Positions 1 through 13,000 of a DNA stretch of 47,258 nt are shown here, in pieces. Where the stretch lies: positions 1-47,258 of the forward strand of contig JAMOBE010000023.1 in NCBI GenBank assembly GCA_039908285.1, written 5' to 3'. The DNA is from JAMOBE01 sp039908285. Lineage in GTDB: Bacteria > Pseudomonadota > Alphaproteobacteria > Rhodospirillales > Rhodospirillaceae. Each line of letters begins with the position of its first letter. Position 1 is the stretch's first letter. A model generated the notes under the pieces. The model was given only the letters and a program-made list of their open reading frames with translations. It made no database searches and was not told the origin of the DNA. The position numbers and the translations under genes are program-made.

Positions 1-65
1 TCCCGAGATGGTGCTGGTTGCCCCACCCCCTCACCCCGGCCCTCTCCCCCTCGAGGGGGAGAGGG
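1..65. repeat. Dispersed palindromic repeat, truncated by the window edge
   Basis: Bases 40-65 form a perfect 26-bp palindrome: CCCTCTCCCCC, then TCGA, then GGGGGAGAGGG. Bases 1-39 are nearly the reverse complement of the spacer that follows the same palindrome at 26168-26193 (the shared words include ggtgaggggg and tggggcaacc). This is therefore the left half of a composite BIME-like element whose other half lies outside the window. It sits just upstream of the small gene at 114. Confidence 0.85.
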
Positions 66-113
66 AGTAAGGATTTCGAAGTCATTATCAGCCGGGGAAG
101 GACACGTCCGAAG

Positions 114-458
114 ATGCGCACCATCACCTATTTCCGCGGCGGCACGGTCGCCGACTTCGCCGTCGGCGACGCCCAGTATGATGACTTCGTCGAGCGCATG
201 CCGGGGGACCTCCGCCATTCCGAGACCCAGCTCGGCAAGGCGCGCCGGGCGCTCGAGCACTTCGTCCTCCATCTGGACGGCCGCGAGGCGGGACCGCTCG
301 AACTGTCGGCCGCCAGCTATGTCTGGCATTTCTTCAACACCAACCCGGACGCCTCACGGCGCATCGACGGCAACGTGATCATCGTCGACCTGGCCGGAGA
401 CGGTGAGACCATCGAATACGCCTCCGCCGCCGACATCCAGATCTCCAGCGACGAGTGA
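114..458 (+). CDS. Small hypothetical protein (114 aa)
   Basis: I do not recognise the family. The product is small, acidic and soluble-looking (begins MRTITYFRGG), with no signal peptide, membrane segment or cysteine motif. It has a Tyr/Asp-rich first third, an Arg/Leu helix around residues 45-60, and an acidic C-terminus ending SSDE. The ATG at 114 was chosen over an in-frame ATG at 18 because the earlier start would translate the palindromic repeat, while an AAGGA lies 11 nt before 114. It is convergent with the kinase gene ending at 491. Codon use looks like that of its neighbours, so it is probably a real gene. Confidence 0.6.
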   Translation: MRTITYFRGGTVADFAVGDAQYDDFVERMPGDLRHSETQLGKARRALEHFVLHLDGREAGPLELSAASYVWHFFNTNPDASRRIDGNVIIVDLAGDGETIEYASAADIQISSDE

Positions 459-490
459 TCCCGGATTCTCGAATGTCTCTGGAAAAGCCA

Positions 491-1686
491 TCATGCTATT
501 GCGAGCATCCTGATGCTGCGTTCCATCGGCAGCCGCATCGTGACGCACGTGCCTACGTTCTTGATGGCGTCTACGGAAAGGGCCCCACCGTGGGCGGCGA
601 TGATGGCCGCCGATAGCGGCAGCCCCAGTCCGTTTCCCTCGATGTTGGACACGGCCGCTTCGTGGCTGCGGCCAAACGGGACCAGCGCCAGGGTGACTTC
701 CTCCGCCGTCATGCCGATGCCGCCATCGGTCACGGTCAGGGTGCAGCCTCCGCCGTCATCCATCTGGATGCCAAGGTGGACCCATCCTCCCGGCTTGTTG
801 TACTTGATCGCATTGCCGATGACGTTGAGCAGCGACTGCAGCAATCGGGTGTGGTCACCGATGACGACAACCTCCTTGAGTTCGCAGGTTACCGCCAGGG
901 CGACGTCGGCCTTGACGGCACGGTGCTCGAGCATATGCGTCGCCGTGGTGGCCAAGGCCGCCAGGTCCACCACCTCCTCGCTCAGGTGCAGGTGGCCCGT
1001 CTCGGCGACGGTGATGTCGAGCAGATCGTTGACCATGGCCAGCAGGTGACGTCCGGAATCGTGGATGTCCTTGACGTATTCGAGCGGGCGCCCGTTCAAG
1101 GGCTCGAACACGCCGCAGATCAGGGCGTCCGAAAACCCCAGAATGGCGTTCAATGGCGTTCTCAGTTCGTGTGATATGGACGCCAGGAAATTGGACTTGA
1201 CCCTGGATGCGGACTCGGCCCGCTGCGTGGCGGCGCCCAGGTCGGCCGTTCGCTCCTCGACCCGGCGCTCGAGATCCGCATTGAGAGTCTGGATCTGACG
1301 CTTGGCGGCGGCCAGTTGAAGCTGATTCCTGATTCTGGCCTGGACGACGGGCATGCTGAAGGGCTTGGTGATGTAGTCCACCGCCCCCAGCTCAAAGCCC
1401 CTGGTCTCGTCCCGGGCATCGTCCCTTGCCGTCACGAAGATGACGGGGATGTCACACGTTCTGGAATCCGCCTTCAATCGTCGGCAGACCTCGTAGCCAT
1501 CCATCTCGGGCATCTGGATATCGAGCAGAATGAGATCGGGAGGGGTCCGTCCCGCCAGGTCCAGGGCCGTTTTTCCGTCCAGGACGACGGAAATCTCGTA
1601 GTCGGAGCGCAATGCCTCCGCCAGCATCCTCGCGTTCGTTCGGATATCATCGACGATCAGCACCCTGGCTCTGTGCAGAGGATCGG

Positions 1687-1690
<4 letters not shown>
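491..1690 (-). CDS. Response-regulator/sensor histidine kinase (REC-HisKA-HATPase)
   Basis: This is a cytoplasmic 399-aa kinase with an N-terminal receiver domain. The receiver (about 8-125) has acidic pocket D14-D15, phospho-acceptor D57 and K109. A coiled-coil linker (about 126-165) leads to a HisKA domain with H174 in SHELRTPLN, and then a HATPase with N-box NVIGNAIKYN, DGGIGM and GNGLGLPL. There is no DNA-binding domain and no membrane segment. The start is GTG at 1690, whose GTGA overlaps the stop of the upstream hybrid kinase by 4 nt, so translation is probably coupled. The receiver is a natural acceptor for phosphate from the HPt domain of that kinase, which is inference. The final output is not encoded here. 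Confidence 0.9.
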
Positions 1691-5484
<3,794 letters not shown>

Positions 5485-5525
5485 GTCCCGTCACGTTCCG
5501 CTTGGGTTTCCTGCAGTGGGGTAGT

Positions 5526-6515
5526 TCAAGGCTGCTGCCGGATCAGGGTAGCCCCCCTCAGGACGATCGGTCGCAGGGCGACACCGTGGGACTCGATGGC
5601 GGTCACGTTGATGACGCGCTGGCCCCTGGTATTCCTCACCACCGGAATGCTGGCGACGGGCGTGCCGCGCATGGCCTTCAGCAGCATCTCCGCCGACGTC
5701 TCGCCCTGTTCCTGACCGGTCTTGATGACCGCGGCCCAGGCCCCCTGCTCAACCTGATAGCGGTTTCCGCCAAGGATGGGACCGCTGAACATCCCGCTCA
5801 GCACCTTGAGGACGTCCTTGTTCTTCAAGGGGGTGGAGGCGCCGTCCGTGATTCCCTCCAGACTGTCCACGAAAAGCGCGTCGCAGGTCGTGCGCAGGGA
5901 CCCGGAAAGTGCTTCGAGTTCGCCCGTGGTGTTGACCAGATGGAACGCGTTGGCCTTGGCGGGGTAGGTCTCCTTCTCCTCCACCACCTGGGTGCGAAGG
6001 GAGAGACCGGCGGGGACGTTGTTGGTGATGAAGCAGACGGTCTGGATCGCCGGCATCAACTGTTTGATGAAGGCAAGGGATTCCCGCACATGGGCGCGCT
6101 CCAACACCCCGGAAACATGGGAGTTTGGAAACCCATATTTTTCGGCGGCGGCATTGACGCCATTGAACATGACCGGCGTCGTGACCTTGTCCTTGAGGTA
6201 TGGCACCACGAACATGGTCTGGGCATCGTCATCGGCGGCGATGACTCCGTCAGGTTTGAGCTTCTGGAAGAGGGCATATGCTTCCCTGGCCTTTTCGGGG
6301 CCACCATCCCGGTTCACCTTGGTGTTCATGTAGAAGTATGTAATCTCGCCTGATGTCCCAAGAGTCGAGTCGATTCCTTCACGGATCTCCCTGACCCAGG
6401 GGTTTTCCTCCTCGTAGCTCATGACCACGAGAACCTTGAATTTGGCGGCGACCGCCACGTCGGCGCCCATACACAGGAGGCCAGTCAGAGCGAAAAGAAA
6501 TTGAAGGAGTCTCAT
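5526..6515 (-). CDS. ABC-type substrate-binding protein, sensor partner (329 aa)
   Basis: An exported periplasmic binding protein of the ABC_sub_bind (PF04392, TrpX-like) type. The signal peptide is MRLLQFLFALTGLLCMGADV with an AVAA cleavage region. The mature protein starts KFKVLVVMSYEEENPWVREI, typical of the first lobe, and later has GVIAADDDAQ and VMFNGVNAA. The start at 6515 is preferred because an AAGGA lies about 9 nt upstream; an in-frame ATG 24 nt earlier would add a charged leader. No transporter permease or ATPase is adjacent. Instead it heads an operon with two histidine kinases, so a role as ligand sensor rather than importer is likely (inference). The ligand cannot be read from the sequence. 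Confidence 0.85.
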   Translation of the reverse strand: MRLLQFLFALTGLLCMGADVAVAAKFKVLVVMSYEEENPWVREIREGIDSTLGTSGEITYFYMNTKVNRDGGPEKAREAYALFQKLKPDGVIAADDDAQTMFVVPYLKDKVTTPVMFNGVNAAAEKYGFPNSHVSGVLERAHVRESLAFIKQLMPAIQTVCFITNNVPAGLSLRTQVVEEKETYPAKANAFHLVNTTGELEALSGSLRTTCDALFVDSLEGITDGASTPLKNKDVLKVLSGMFSGPILGGNRYQVEQGAWAAVIKTGQEQGETSAEMLLKAMRGTPVASIPVVRNTRGQRVINVTAIESHGVALRPIVLRGATLIRQQP

Positions 6516-6608
6516 CGGTATGATTCCTTTATCAATCAAATGCGGTCGGCCACCTCCGGAGGGCTGATGACCCGGTTGAAGAAGGGATCACGGATGGTGG
6601 CTGGCGGC

Positions 6609-6755
6609 TTATTCACCGAACACATCGGCCAGACTGTGAGCATCGACAAAGCGCTCGCTCCATCCGTCCAACTGCTCGCTGCCGGCCGCTCGAACACGAT
6701 CTTCAACACCTGGCGACAGCGGTCCAAACCGCCGACGAAGCAGCCGAAGCAGCAT
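6609..6755 (-). CDS. Possible internal start: C-terminal Rpn fragment (48 aa)
   Basis: In frame within the Rpn gene there is an ATG at 6755, preceded by AAAGG with a 5-nt gap, which is good Shine-Dalgarno spacing. It would yield a 48-residue protein (MLLRLLRRRFG...) consisting only of the DUF4351-like tail. E. coli rpn genes are known to produce such intragenic antitoxins. Whether this one is used is inference. The SD-like bases also encode the GKAE repeat, so the match may be coincidental. Confidence 0.3.
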   Translation of the reverse strand: MLLRLLRRRFGPLSPGVEDRVRAAGSEQLDGWSERFVDAHSLADVFGE

Positions 6756-7514
6756 CTCGGCCTTTCCCTCGGCCTTTCCCTTTTCTTCTCCCAACCGCCT
6801 TGCTTCGTCTACATCCAGCATCATTCCCTTCTGCATGCCGATCCACTGCTCCCGGCGTTCCTGATCATCCAGTTCCTCGGACGTCAGGGCAGCCTTGTTG
6901 GCGATTTGCAGGGCGTGATCGATCGCCGGTTCCACCGACAGAGCCTTGGGCACGACCTCGAGCGAACCGGCCTCCTTGAGAAAATACAGCCAGCGGTCGA
7001 GGGTGCTCTCAAGCTCCGCCTCTGTCCTGGTGAATTTCGGCAACTCGACGAACACCAGGGCCATGTCCTGGTGGGTAACGTCCGGGTTTTCGGAGGCGCG
7101 CAGACGAAAGGTGCTGGTGATGCCGGCCAGATCCCGGAACATGATGAAGTCGGTGATGGTGATCGCGATGACCTCGACCAGGCTCCGGTATTCGTCGGCG
7201 TTGCCGATCTGGCCGACATAAGCCTTGCAGGCGTTGTACAGCACGCGCTTTTCGAAACCGGCGTGGTTCAGGACCTGCATTTCGACGATGAAGGGGCGGC
7301 CAGTTTCATCCTTGGCCCGCACATCGACGAAGGACTCCTTCCAGCCTTTGATCCTGGGGGCCTGGTAGGGGTCGATGATTGAGATTTCGACGATACGGTC
7401 TGCTCCCGATAGCCCAAGCACCGCGTTCAGGAAGCTGATCAGGATGTCCCGGCTATCCTCGGAGCCGAAAATCCGCTTGAAGGCAAAGTCGGTCCTGGGG
7501 TTGAGGAAGCGCAT
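6609..7514 (-). CDS. Rpn family PDDEXK nuclease/putative transposase (301 aa)
   Basis: Member of the Rpn (recombination-promoting nuclease, PDDEXK_2) family. It starts MRFLNPRTDFAFKRIFG, the hallmark N-terminus, with nuclease residues D64, E78 and Q80 in DVRAKDE...VEMQ. The C-terminus (about 250-301) has an EGKAEGKAE linker and a DUF4351-like tail (GSEQLDGWSERF). It is a paralogue of the gene at 33955-34983, which has the same N-terminus, active site and tail. ATG 7514 is chosen because all homologous sequence begins there; upstream codons translate into Arg/Pro/Ser-rich non-homologous sequence. E. coli Rpn proteins are DNA nucleases linked to phage defence whose toxicity is curbed by a small protein made from inside the same gene; a possible equivalent is listed at 6609-6755. 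Confidence 0.9.
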   Translation of the reverse strand: MRFLNPRTDFAFKRIFGSEDSRDILISFLNAVLGLSGADRIVEISIIDPYQAPRIKGWKESFVDVRAKDETGRPFIVEMQVLNHAGFEKRVLYNACKAYVGQIGNADEYRSLVEVIAITITDFIMFRDLAGITSTFRLRASENPDVTHQDMALVFVELPKFTRTEAELESTLDRWLYFLKEAGSLEVVPKALSVEPAIDHALQIANKAALTSEELDDQERREQWIGMQKGMMLDVDEARRLGEEKGKAEGKAEMLLRLLRRRFGPLSPGVEDRVRAAGSEQLDGWSERFVDAHSLADVFGE

Positions 7515-7638
7515 GCGGTCAGCGTCCTGTCCTGCGGGGCACGTCCGGCCGAAGGGGGATGCCGCAGACTCTCCCCTGGCCAAGGATACCCCGGAATTCC
7601 GGCCTATCCAAGCGTCCGATGGCGAGGGAAGAATGGGC

Positions 7639-10011
7639 CTACTCAACCTGGATCGAGACCGGGGCCGAGGGGGGGCCACCCTCGCCGGACGCGACCTGAA
7701 ACCGGTGGGTTCCGGGGCTGAGGGGCCAGTGAACCGGCTCGTGGGCGGCGGCGACGCGCCAGGGCCTGCCATCCACCAGCCACAGCACCGTGGCGATGCC
7801 GGGAGGAACGACGGCACGCAGATTGATGATGTCCGCCTCGGCCGGCGTTTCCGGATTGCGGGCCATGCGCAGACCGTCCCGGGGCGCGAAGACCCTGAAG
7901 CGTGGCGGACCGGGGGAGACCAGCGCCTGCCGGGCCGGGGCGGAGCGGCCGTGGGGGCGATCGAGCGGGCTCACGTCCAGCGGCGGCGGCAGCAGGGCAT
8001 TGGCATCGCCCCAGGCGGCGTGCTCCGGCGGCAGGGCGACGAACGTGCGCTCGGCCACGTAGTCCCGCGGGGTCCATGGCGCCGCCAGCAGGCCGTTGCG
8101 CACATCCACCTTCAGGAGCTGGAAGATGGTGTCCTCCTCCGGTGTCAGCCCATCTGCGAACCACTCCACCAGTGTTTCGGCGCAGCGCCCGCCGGAGCGC
8201 AGGCCGGTACGGGCGCACAGCTCAACCGGGCGGTAGGCTTCCGGTGGCGGGAAGGCGCGCTCGGCTCCGTCGCCGCGATCACGGTGCAGAGCGAGCAGGA
8301 TGTCCTGGGCCAGTCTGGCCGAGGACTGCGCCCCGGTCATGGACCGCATGGTGGTGCCGCGTGCCCGGCCGGTCCACACGCCCACCAGGGTCTCGCTGGT
8401 CCAGGCGACCGCCCAGGCGTCGCGGTAGCCCTGCGAGGTGCCGGTCTTGACGGCGATGGGAAGGCCCGCCTCGTTGCTGCCGAGACGCGGGAAGGCGGGG
8501 AGGCGGGCGGCCGGATCGGCCAGGAACAGGGTGATCAGGCGGGCGGTGGCGGCCGAGAGCACCGGCCGCGGCGGCGGCACCGGCTGGCCGTTCCACCATA
8601 CCAGGTCGGCGAGGCGGCCATCGTCGGCCAGGGCGCCATACGCCCGCACCAGCCGCTCCAGCGAGGTGGGCAGGGCCCCCACCGCCAGCACCAGTCCGAA
8701 GCGGGAGGCCGACTGGTGGTTGTCGTGCAGGCCGAGCGCGGCGAGAAACAGATGGGTCTCGTCCAGTCCCGCCTGGCGCAGCACCGCGGCCGCCGGCACG
8801 TTGCGCGAATTGGCCAGCGCCTGACGCGGCAGCATGGGACCGAGGAAGTCGTGGTCCGCATTCTCGATGCCCCACTGGGTCTCCGGCAGATCGGCAAGGA
8901 TGGTGTTGGCGGCGATGCGGCCCCGGTCCAGGGCCAGGGCGTAGATGAACGGCTTCAGGGCGCTGCCGGGCGAGCGATGCACCGCGGTGAAGTCGATGGC
9001 CCCGGCCTGTGGCGAAAAATAGTCTTCGGAGCCCAGCCACGCCAGCACCTCGCGGCTGGCGCGGTTGATCACCACCACCGCCACCTGTTCGGCGCCGCGC
9101 GTCCGCCACTCGACCATCGCGTCCCTGGCGAGGCGCTGCACCTGCCGCTGGACGTCAAGGTCGAGGCTGGTGACCAGCAGCGGCCTCGTCTCGGTGGGCT
9201 CGGCCACGAGTGCCCGCTGCACCCGCTGCACGGCGTGCAGCGTCTCGGGCGGGCGGGTATTGCGCCGGGGAAGGGCGATCTGGCCAATCTGCGCCTCGGC
9301 CAGGACGAACTCGTCCGCTCCCATCACGTGTCCGTCCCGCAGGTGGGCCAGGATGCGATGACCGCGCGCCACCGCCCGAGCCCGGCCTTCTGGGGTGAAC
9401 GGGTTCATCCGGCCGGGGGCCTGGGGGATGGCGGCGAGAAAGGCGATCTCGGCCCACGACAGGTCGGAGACCGGCTTGTCCAGGTACCAGCGCGCCGCAT
9501 GGGCGATGCCGTGACTGCCGTTGCCGAACGGAACCAGCCGGAGATAGTGCCGCATGACCGCCTCCCGCCCATTCCTCGCCACCATGGCGACGGCGGTCAG
9601 CGCCTCCAGGACCTTGCGCGGCCAGGTGCGCGGGCCGGGAGCCTGCATGCGCGCCACCTGCATGGCGATGGTCGAGGCTCCCGAGCGGCCGGTGCCCCGC
9701 AGTCGCTCGCGGACGGCCCGAGCCAGCGCCAGGGGGTCAACGCCGGGATGGAGATGGAAGCGATGGTCCTCGATGCCGATGATCGCCATCGCGACCCGGT
9801 CGGGAACCGTCTCCACCGGCCAGTAGCCATGGCCGGCGGCGTCGCTGCCGCCGATCTGGGCCAGGAACGCCCCGTGCCGGTCCAGGAGCAGCCGTGTCGC
9901 CGCCGGGGCCTGCAACTCCGCCCGCCGCCACACCATCACCGCCAGGATCGCCAGGATCGCCAGCGGGACCGCCACCGCGATGGTCACGGCAAGCCGGGAG
10001 GTGCGGCTCAT
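7639..10011 (-). CDS. pbpC: Penicillin-binding protein 1C
   Basis: A 790-aa bifunctional class A PBP anchored by one N-terminal TM helix (about 8-28). The GT51 glycosyltransferase has the first catalytic Glu at E81 (IEDHRFHLHPG). The usual third motif (E-x-Y-L-N) reads R-H-Y-L-R, so the Glu is absent. The transpeptidase has SPGSALKPF (SxxK), NSRN (SxN) and KTGTSQG. The last ~90 residues form the BiPBP_C beta domain typical of PBP1C. It is the last gene of the operon and its ATG overlaps the alpha-2-macroglobulin stop by 4 nt (ATGA). PBP1C with a bacterial alpha-2-macroglobulin is a known pairing (E. coli pbpC-yfhM), proposed to repair and defend peptidoglycan after envelope attack. Confidence 0.95.
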   Translation of the reverse strand: MSRTSRLAVTIAVAVPLAILAILAVMVWRRAELQAPAATRLLLDRHGAFLAQIGGSDAAGHGYWPVETVPDRVAMAIIGIEDHRFHLHPGVDPLALARAVRERLRGTGRSGASTIAMQVARMQAPGPRTWPRKVLEALTAVAMVARNGREAVMRHYLRLVPFGNGSHGIAHAARWYLDKPVSDLSWAEIAFLAAIPQAPGRMNPFTPEGRARAVARGHRILAHLRDGHVMGADEFVLAEAQIGQIALPRRNTRPPETLHAVQRVQRALVAEPTETRPLLVTSLDLDVQRQVQRLARDAMVEWRTRGAEQVAVVVINRASREVLAWLGSEDYFSPQAGAIDFTAVHRSPGSALKPFIYALALDRGRIAANTILADLPETQWGIENADHDFLGPMLPRQALANSRNVPAAAVLRQAGLDETHLFLAALGLHDNHQSASRFGLVLAVGALPTSLERLVRAYGALADDGRLADLVWWNGQPVPPPRPVLSAATARLITLFLADPAARLPAFPRLGSNEAGLPIAVKTGTSQGYRDAWAVAWTSETLVGVWTGRARGTTMRSMTGAQSSARLAQDILLALHRDRGDGAERAFPPPEAYRPVELCARTGLRSGGRCAETLVEWFADGLTPEEDTIFQLLKVDVRNGLLAAPWTPRDYVAERTFVALPPEHAAWGDANALLPPPLDVSPLDRPHGRSAPARQALVSPGPPRFRVFAPRDGLRMARNPETPAEADIINLRAVVPPGIATVLWLVDGRPWRVAAAHEPVHWPLSPGTHRFQVASGEGGPPSAPVSIQVE

Positions 10012-13000
10012 GGCCGGGTGATCACCACCACCGCGCCGTTGCCGTTGCCGCTCACCGCATCGTCGTACATGGCCCGCGCCACGGCGGCGGGCTGGATGAA
10101 GCGGCCGGGTACGGCGGCGCGGCTGCGGACCCGGAAGTGGTAGGTTCCCTTCGGCAATTCGTCATAGAAATACATCACCCGGTCGTCGAGAAAGGCGGCG
10201 TAGGACGGACCGAGGGTCGGGGGCTGCGACGGCTTCGCCTCGGGCGGAGCGGTGGCCAGGGCTGGGTTGAGGGGCTCCATGCCGGCGGCCAGCGGCACGA
10301 CCACGGCGGCGTGGGCGCGGTCAACCGGGTTGACCACCGTGACGTGGTCCTCGATCACCTCACCGACGGTCAGGGTGACGGTGGAGCCCGGCTGATCGAG
10401 GCCGGTCCTGGTGGGGGAGGGGGCGCCGCTGCCGGTTGGGACCGTCACCATCGCCCGGTCCACGGCAAACCCGCGCGCGGCCGAAGCCACGGTGCTGCCG
10501 TCGGCCACTGGCGCATAGCTGGTGCGGGCCCACACCGCCAGCGGAACGGGCGAGGCCGCCGCCAGGCTGATGCGTGTCTCGTCCGCCGTCGCCGCCGCGG
10601 TCCGCATCGCCGGTACCGTGTCGGACAGGGCCATCTCCCGGCGGTCGGCGCCGAAAGCGACGGTGACGGCACCGGGTCCCGGTGACCTGGATCCGGTGCC
10701 GATCCAGTCGGCCAGCGCCAGGATGGCCTCGGCGTTGGCATTGGTGCTGCCCCAGCCGTTCCCCTTGCCGAGGGTCACCAGGACGTCGGCCAGCATCGCG
10801 TTGCGCGGTTCCCCCGGCCGGGTGGCGAGGGAGGCGCGCAGGACCTGCGCCACCGTGCGCGTTTCCGACGGCAGGATCACGGCGCTCGGGGTGCCGGTCT
10901 CCTGCAGGCCGCCATAGACCTCGCGGCCCTTGCTCTGCTTGACGATGACCGACGACCACAACCGCTTGTGCAGGTCGCCAATGGTTGCAACCGGGGTCGA
11001 GGGTGATCTGGCCAGTGCCCAGACCACCTGGGCCAAGGTCTCGGTCCGCATGTTCTGGGTCTTGCGGGCCAGTTCGGACGCATAGGCCGGGTCTCCCTGT
11101 CCCGCCGCCGTCAGCGCCGCCAGGGCCGAGGTGCGTTCCGCCCAGGACTGTCCGTCGACGAAGGCGCGATAGTCCGAACGCAGGGACTGCTTCAGGGCCA
11201 CCGTCAGCTTGTCCAGCAGGGCGGAGTCGACGGGCATGCCGGCGGCCCTGGCTTCGGCCATGAACTGCACCGCCCACGCCGTCAGCGACACATATCCACG
11301 CCCGCCCGGCCAGAAGGCCACCAGGCCGTTGTCGGTCATGGCCTCGGTGATGGACTCCTGGGTGGCCCGTACCATGGCAGCCAGGCGGTCCGGGGCAGCC
11401 AGGCGGTCCGGGGCGGCGTCCTGTCCCAGCAGGGCATCGCCAAAGCGTCTGGCTCCCACATGAGCGCGGGCCAGGCTGAGCCGCTGCTCGGTGCAGCCGA
11501 AGGGATAGGCGCGCAGGGAGTCGAGCCCGGCGGCCAGCGCCCCCAGTTCCCGCCCCGTCACCAGCACCTCCCGCGTCAGCGAGCCCGGCCGCACCGGCTC
11601 CGCCACCGCCGGCAGCAGCACCGGAGCCCCCGCCGACAGGGCGGAGACGGTGCGTATGGTCACCGGCTCGCGGTCGGGCTGCACCGGCAGGCTGACCTCG
11701 AAGGCGTCGGCGGCGCCATCGGCCACCCGGTCGACGCCGACCGTCACGCCGACGCTGCCGGCCGCCGACGCGGGCACGGTGACCGGGAAGTCGAAGCGCT
11801 CGGAGACATTGGCCTGCCAGTTCACCGGGCGCTCAAGCGATCCGGAGAGATCGAGGCCCGACACCTTGATCCTGGCGTGGCCTGGGCCGCCGCCGCCGTC
11901 CACCACCCGGCCGATGGCGGCAAGCTGGAAGCTGTCACCGGGGCGGACGAAGCGCGGCAGGGCCGGCTGCACCAGCACCGGCAGGCGCACCTGCATGTCG
12001 CCGGTGGCGAAGCCAAAGCGCGATGTCCCGCTCACCGCCTTGGCCCGCAGCTTGAAGTTGGTGAGGGAGTCGGGCAGCCGAACCTTGACCGTGACCGAGC
12101 CGCTCGGGCCGACCAGCAGCGATGGCTCGTAGTAGGGGACCGGCGTGAAATTCTTGCGCACCGTGACCCGCTGCAGGGGCGAACCTTCGTCCATCTCGTC
12201 GCCACCGGGTTCCTCCTGCATCGGCAGAAGGCCGAGGACGGAGTTGCGCGTATCCCGCAGGGTGGTCTTGCTGTTGCGCGGCACGATGAACTGCGGCAGC
12301 GGATCGAGCCTGGCCTCCCTGGCCAGGGCCAGGACAGCCTGATCGACCATCCACAGCGTCACCTCGCCGGCCAGCGGCTGGCCCAGGTCGTCGGCCAGCC
12401 TGACCGTCAGCTCAACCTCCTCGCCGGGCCGGGCCTTGCGCGGAGCGATGATCTCGGTTTTGACGATGTTCTTCGCCGGGGTCACCGTCAGCCATTGGGT
12501 CGCCGCCACCGTTGCCGGCTTGCGCAGGTCGGCGTGGGTGGTGACCTGGTCGTCGTCGCCTTTGAGCCGGCCGCGCATCAGGACGAAATGCACCGGCAGC
12601 CGCGGCATGTACTCGGGCTTGACCGTCAGGGCCAGCGTGCCGTAGCCGTTCCTGACCGGCACCCATTCATAAAGGTTGTGGCCGTCCGGCTCCTCGATCA
12701 CCGCCAGGGCCTGGCCGGACTGGAACGGGCTTTGCAGCACCAGCCTGGCGGTGTCTCCCGGCGTATAGGCCGTCTTGTCGACCGACACCGTGAAGACCTC
12801 GGCCGGAGGACGGGACCACGTGGCCGGGCGATCGCCGCCGGCGAACAGGTCGACCTTGACGGTCTGCAGGCGCCCGAGCCTGTCCTGGGCTTCCACCTCC
12901 ACCACGTAGACCCCGGCGCCGGCGATGGGAAAGGGCACCGTGAATGGCTCGGCGACGCTGGTGAGGGTGGTCTCGGCCACCTTGTCCTCGATCACCTCGG

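Noticed and set aside
7375..10143. A 922-codon open frame on the plus strand opposite pbpC
   Set aside because: Low-complexity Arg/Gly/His translation without motifs; the minus strand encodes a fully conserved PBP1C.
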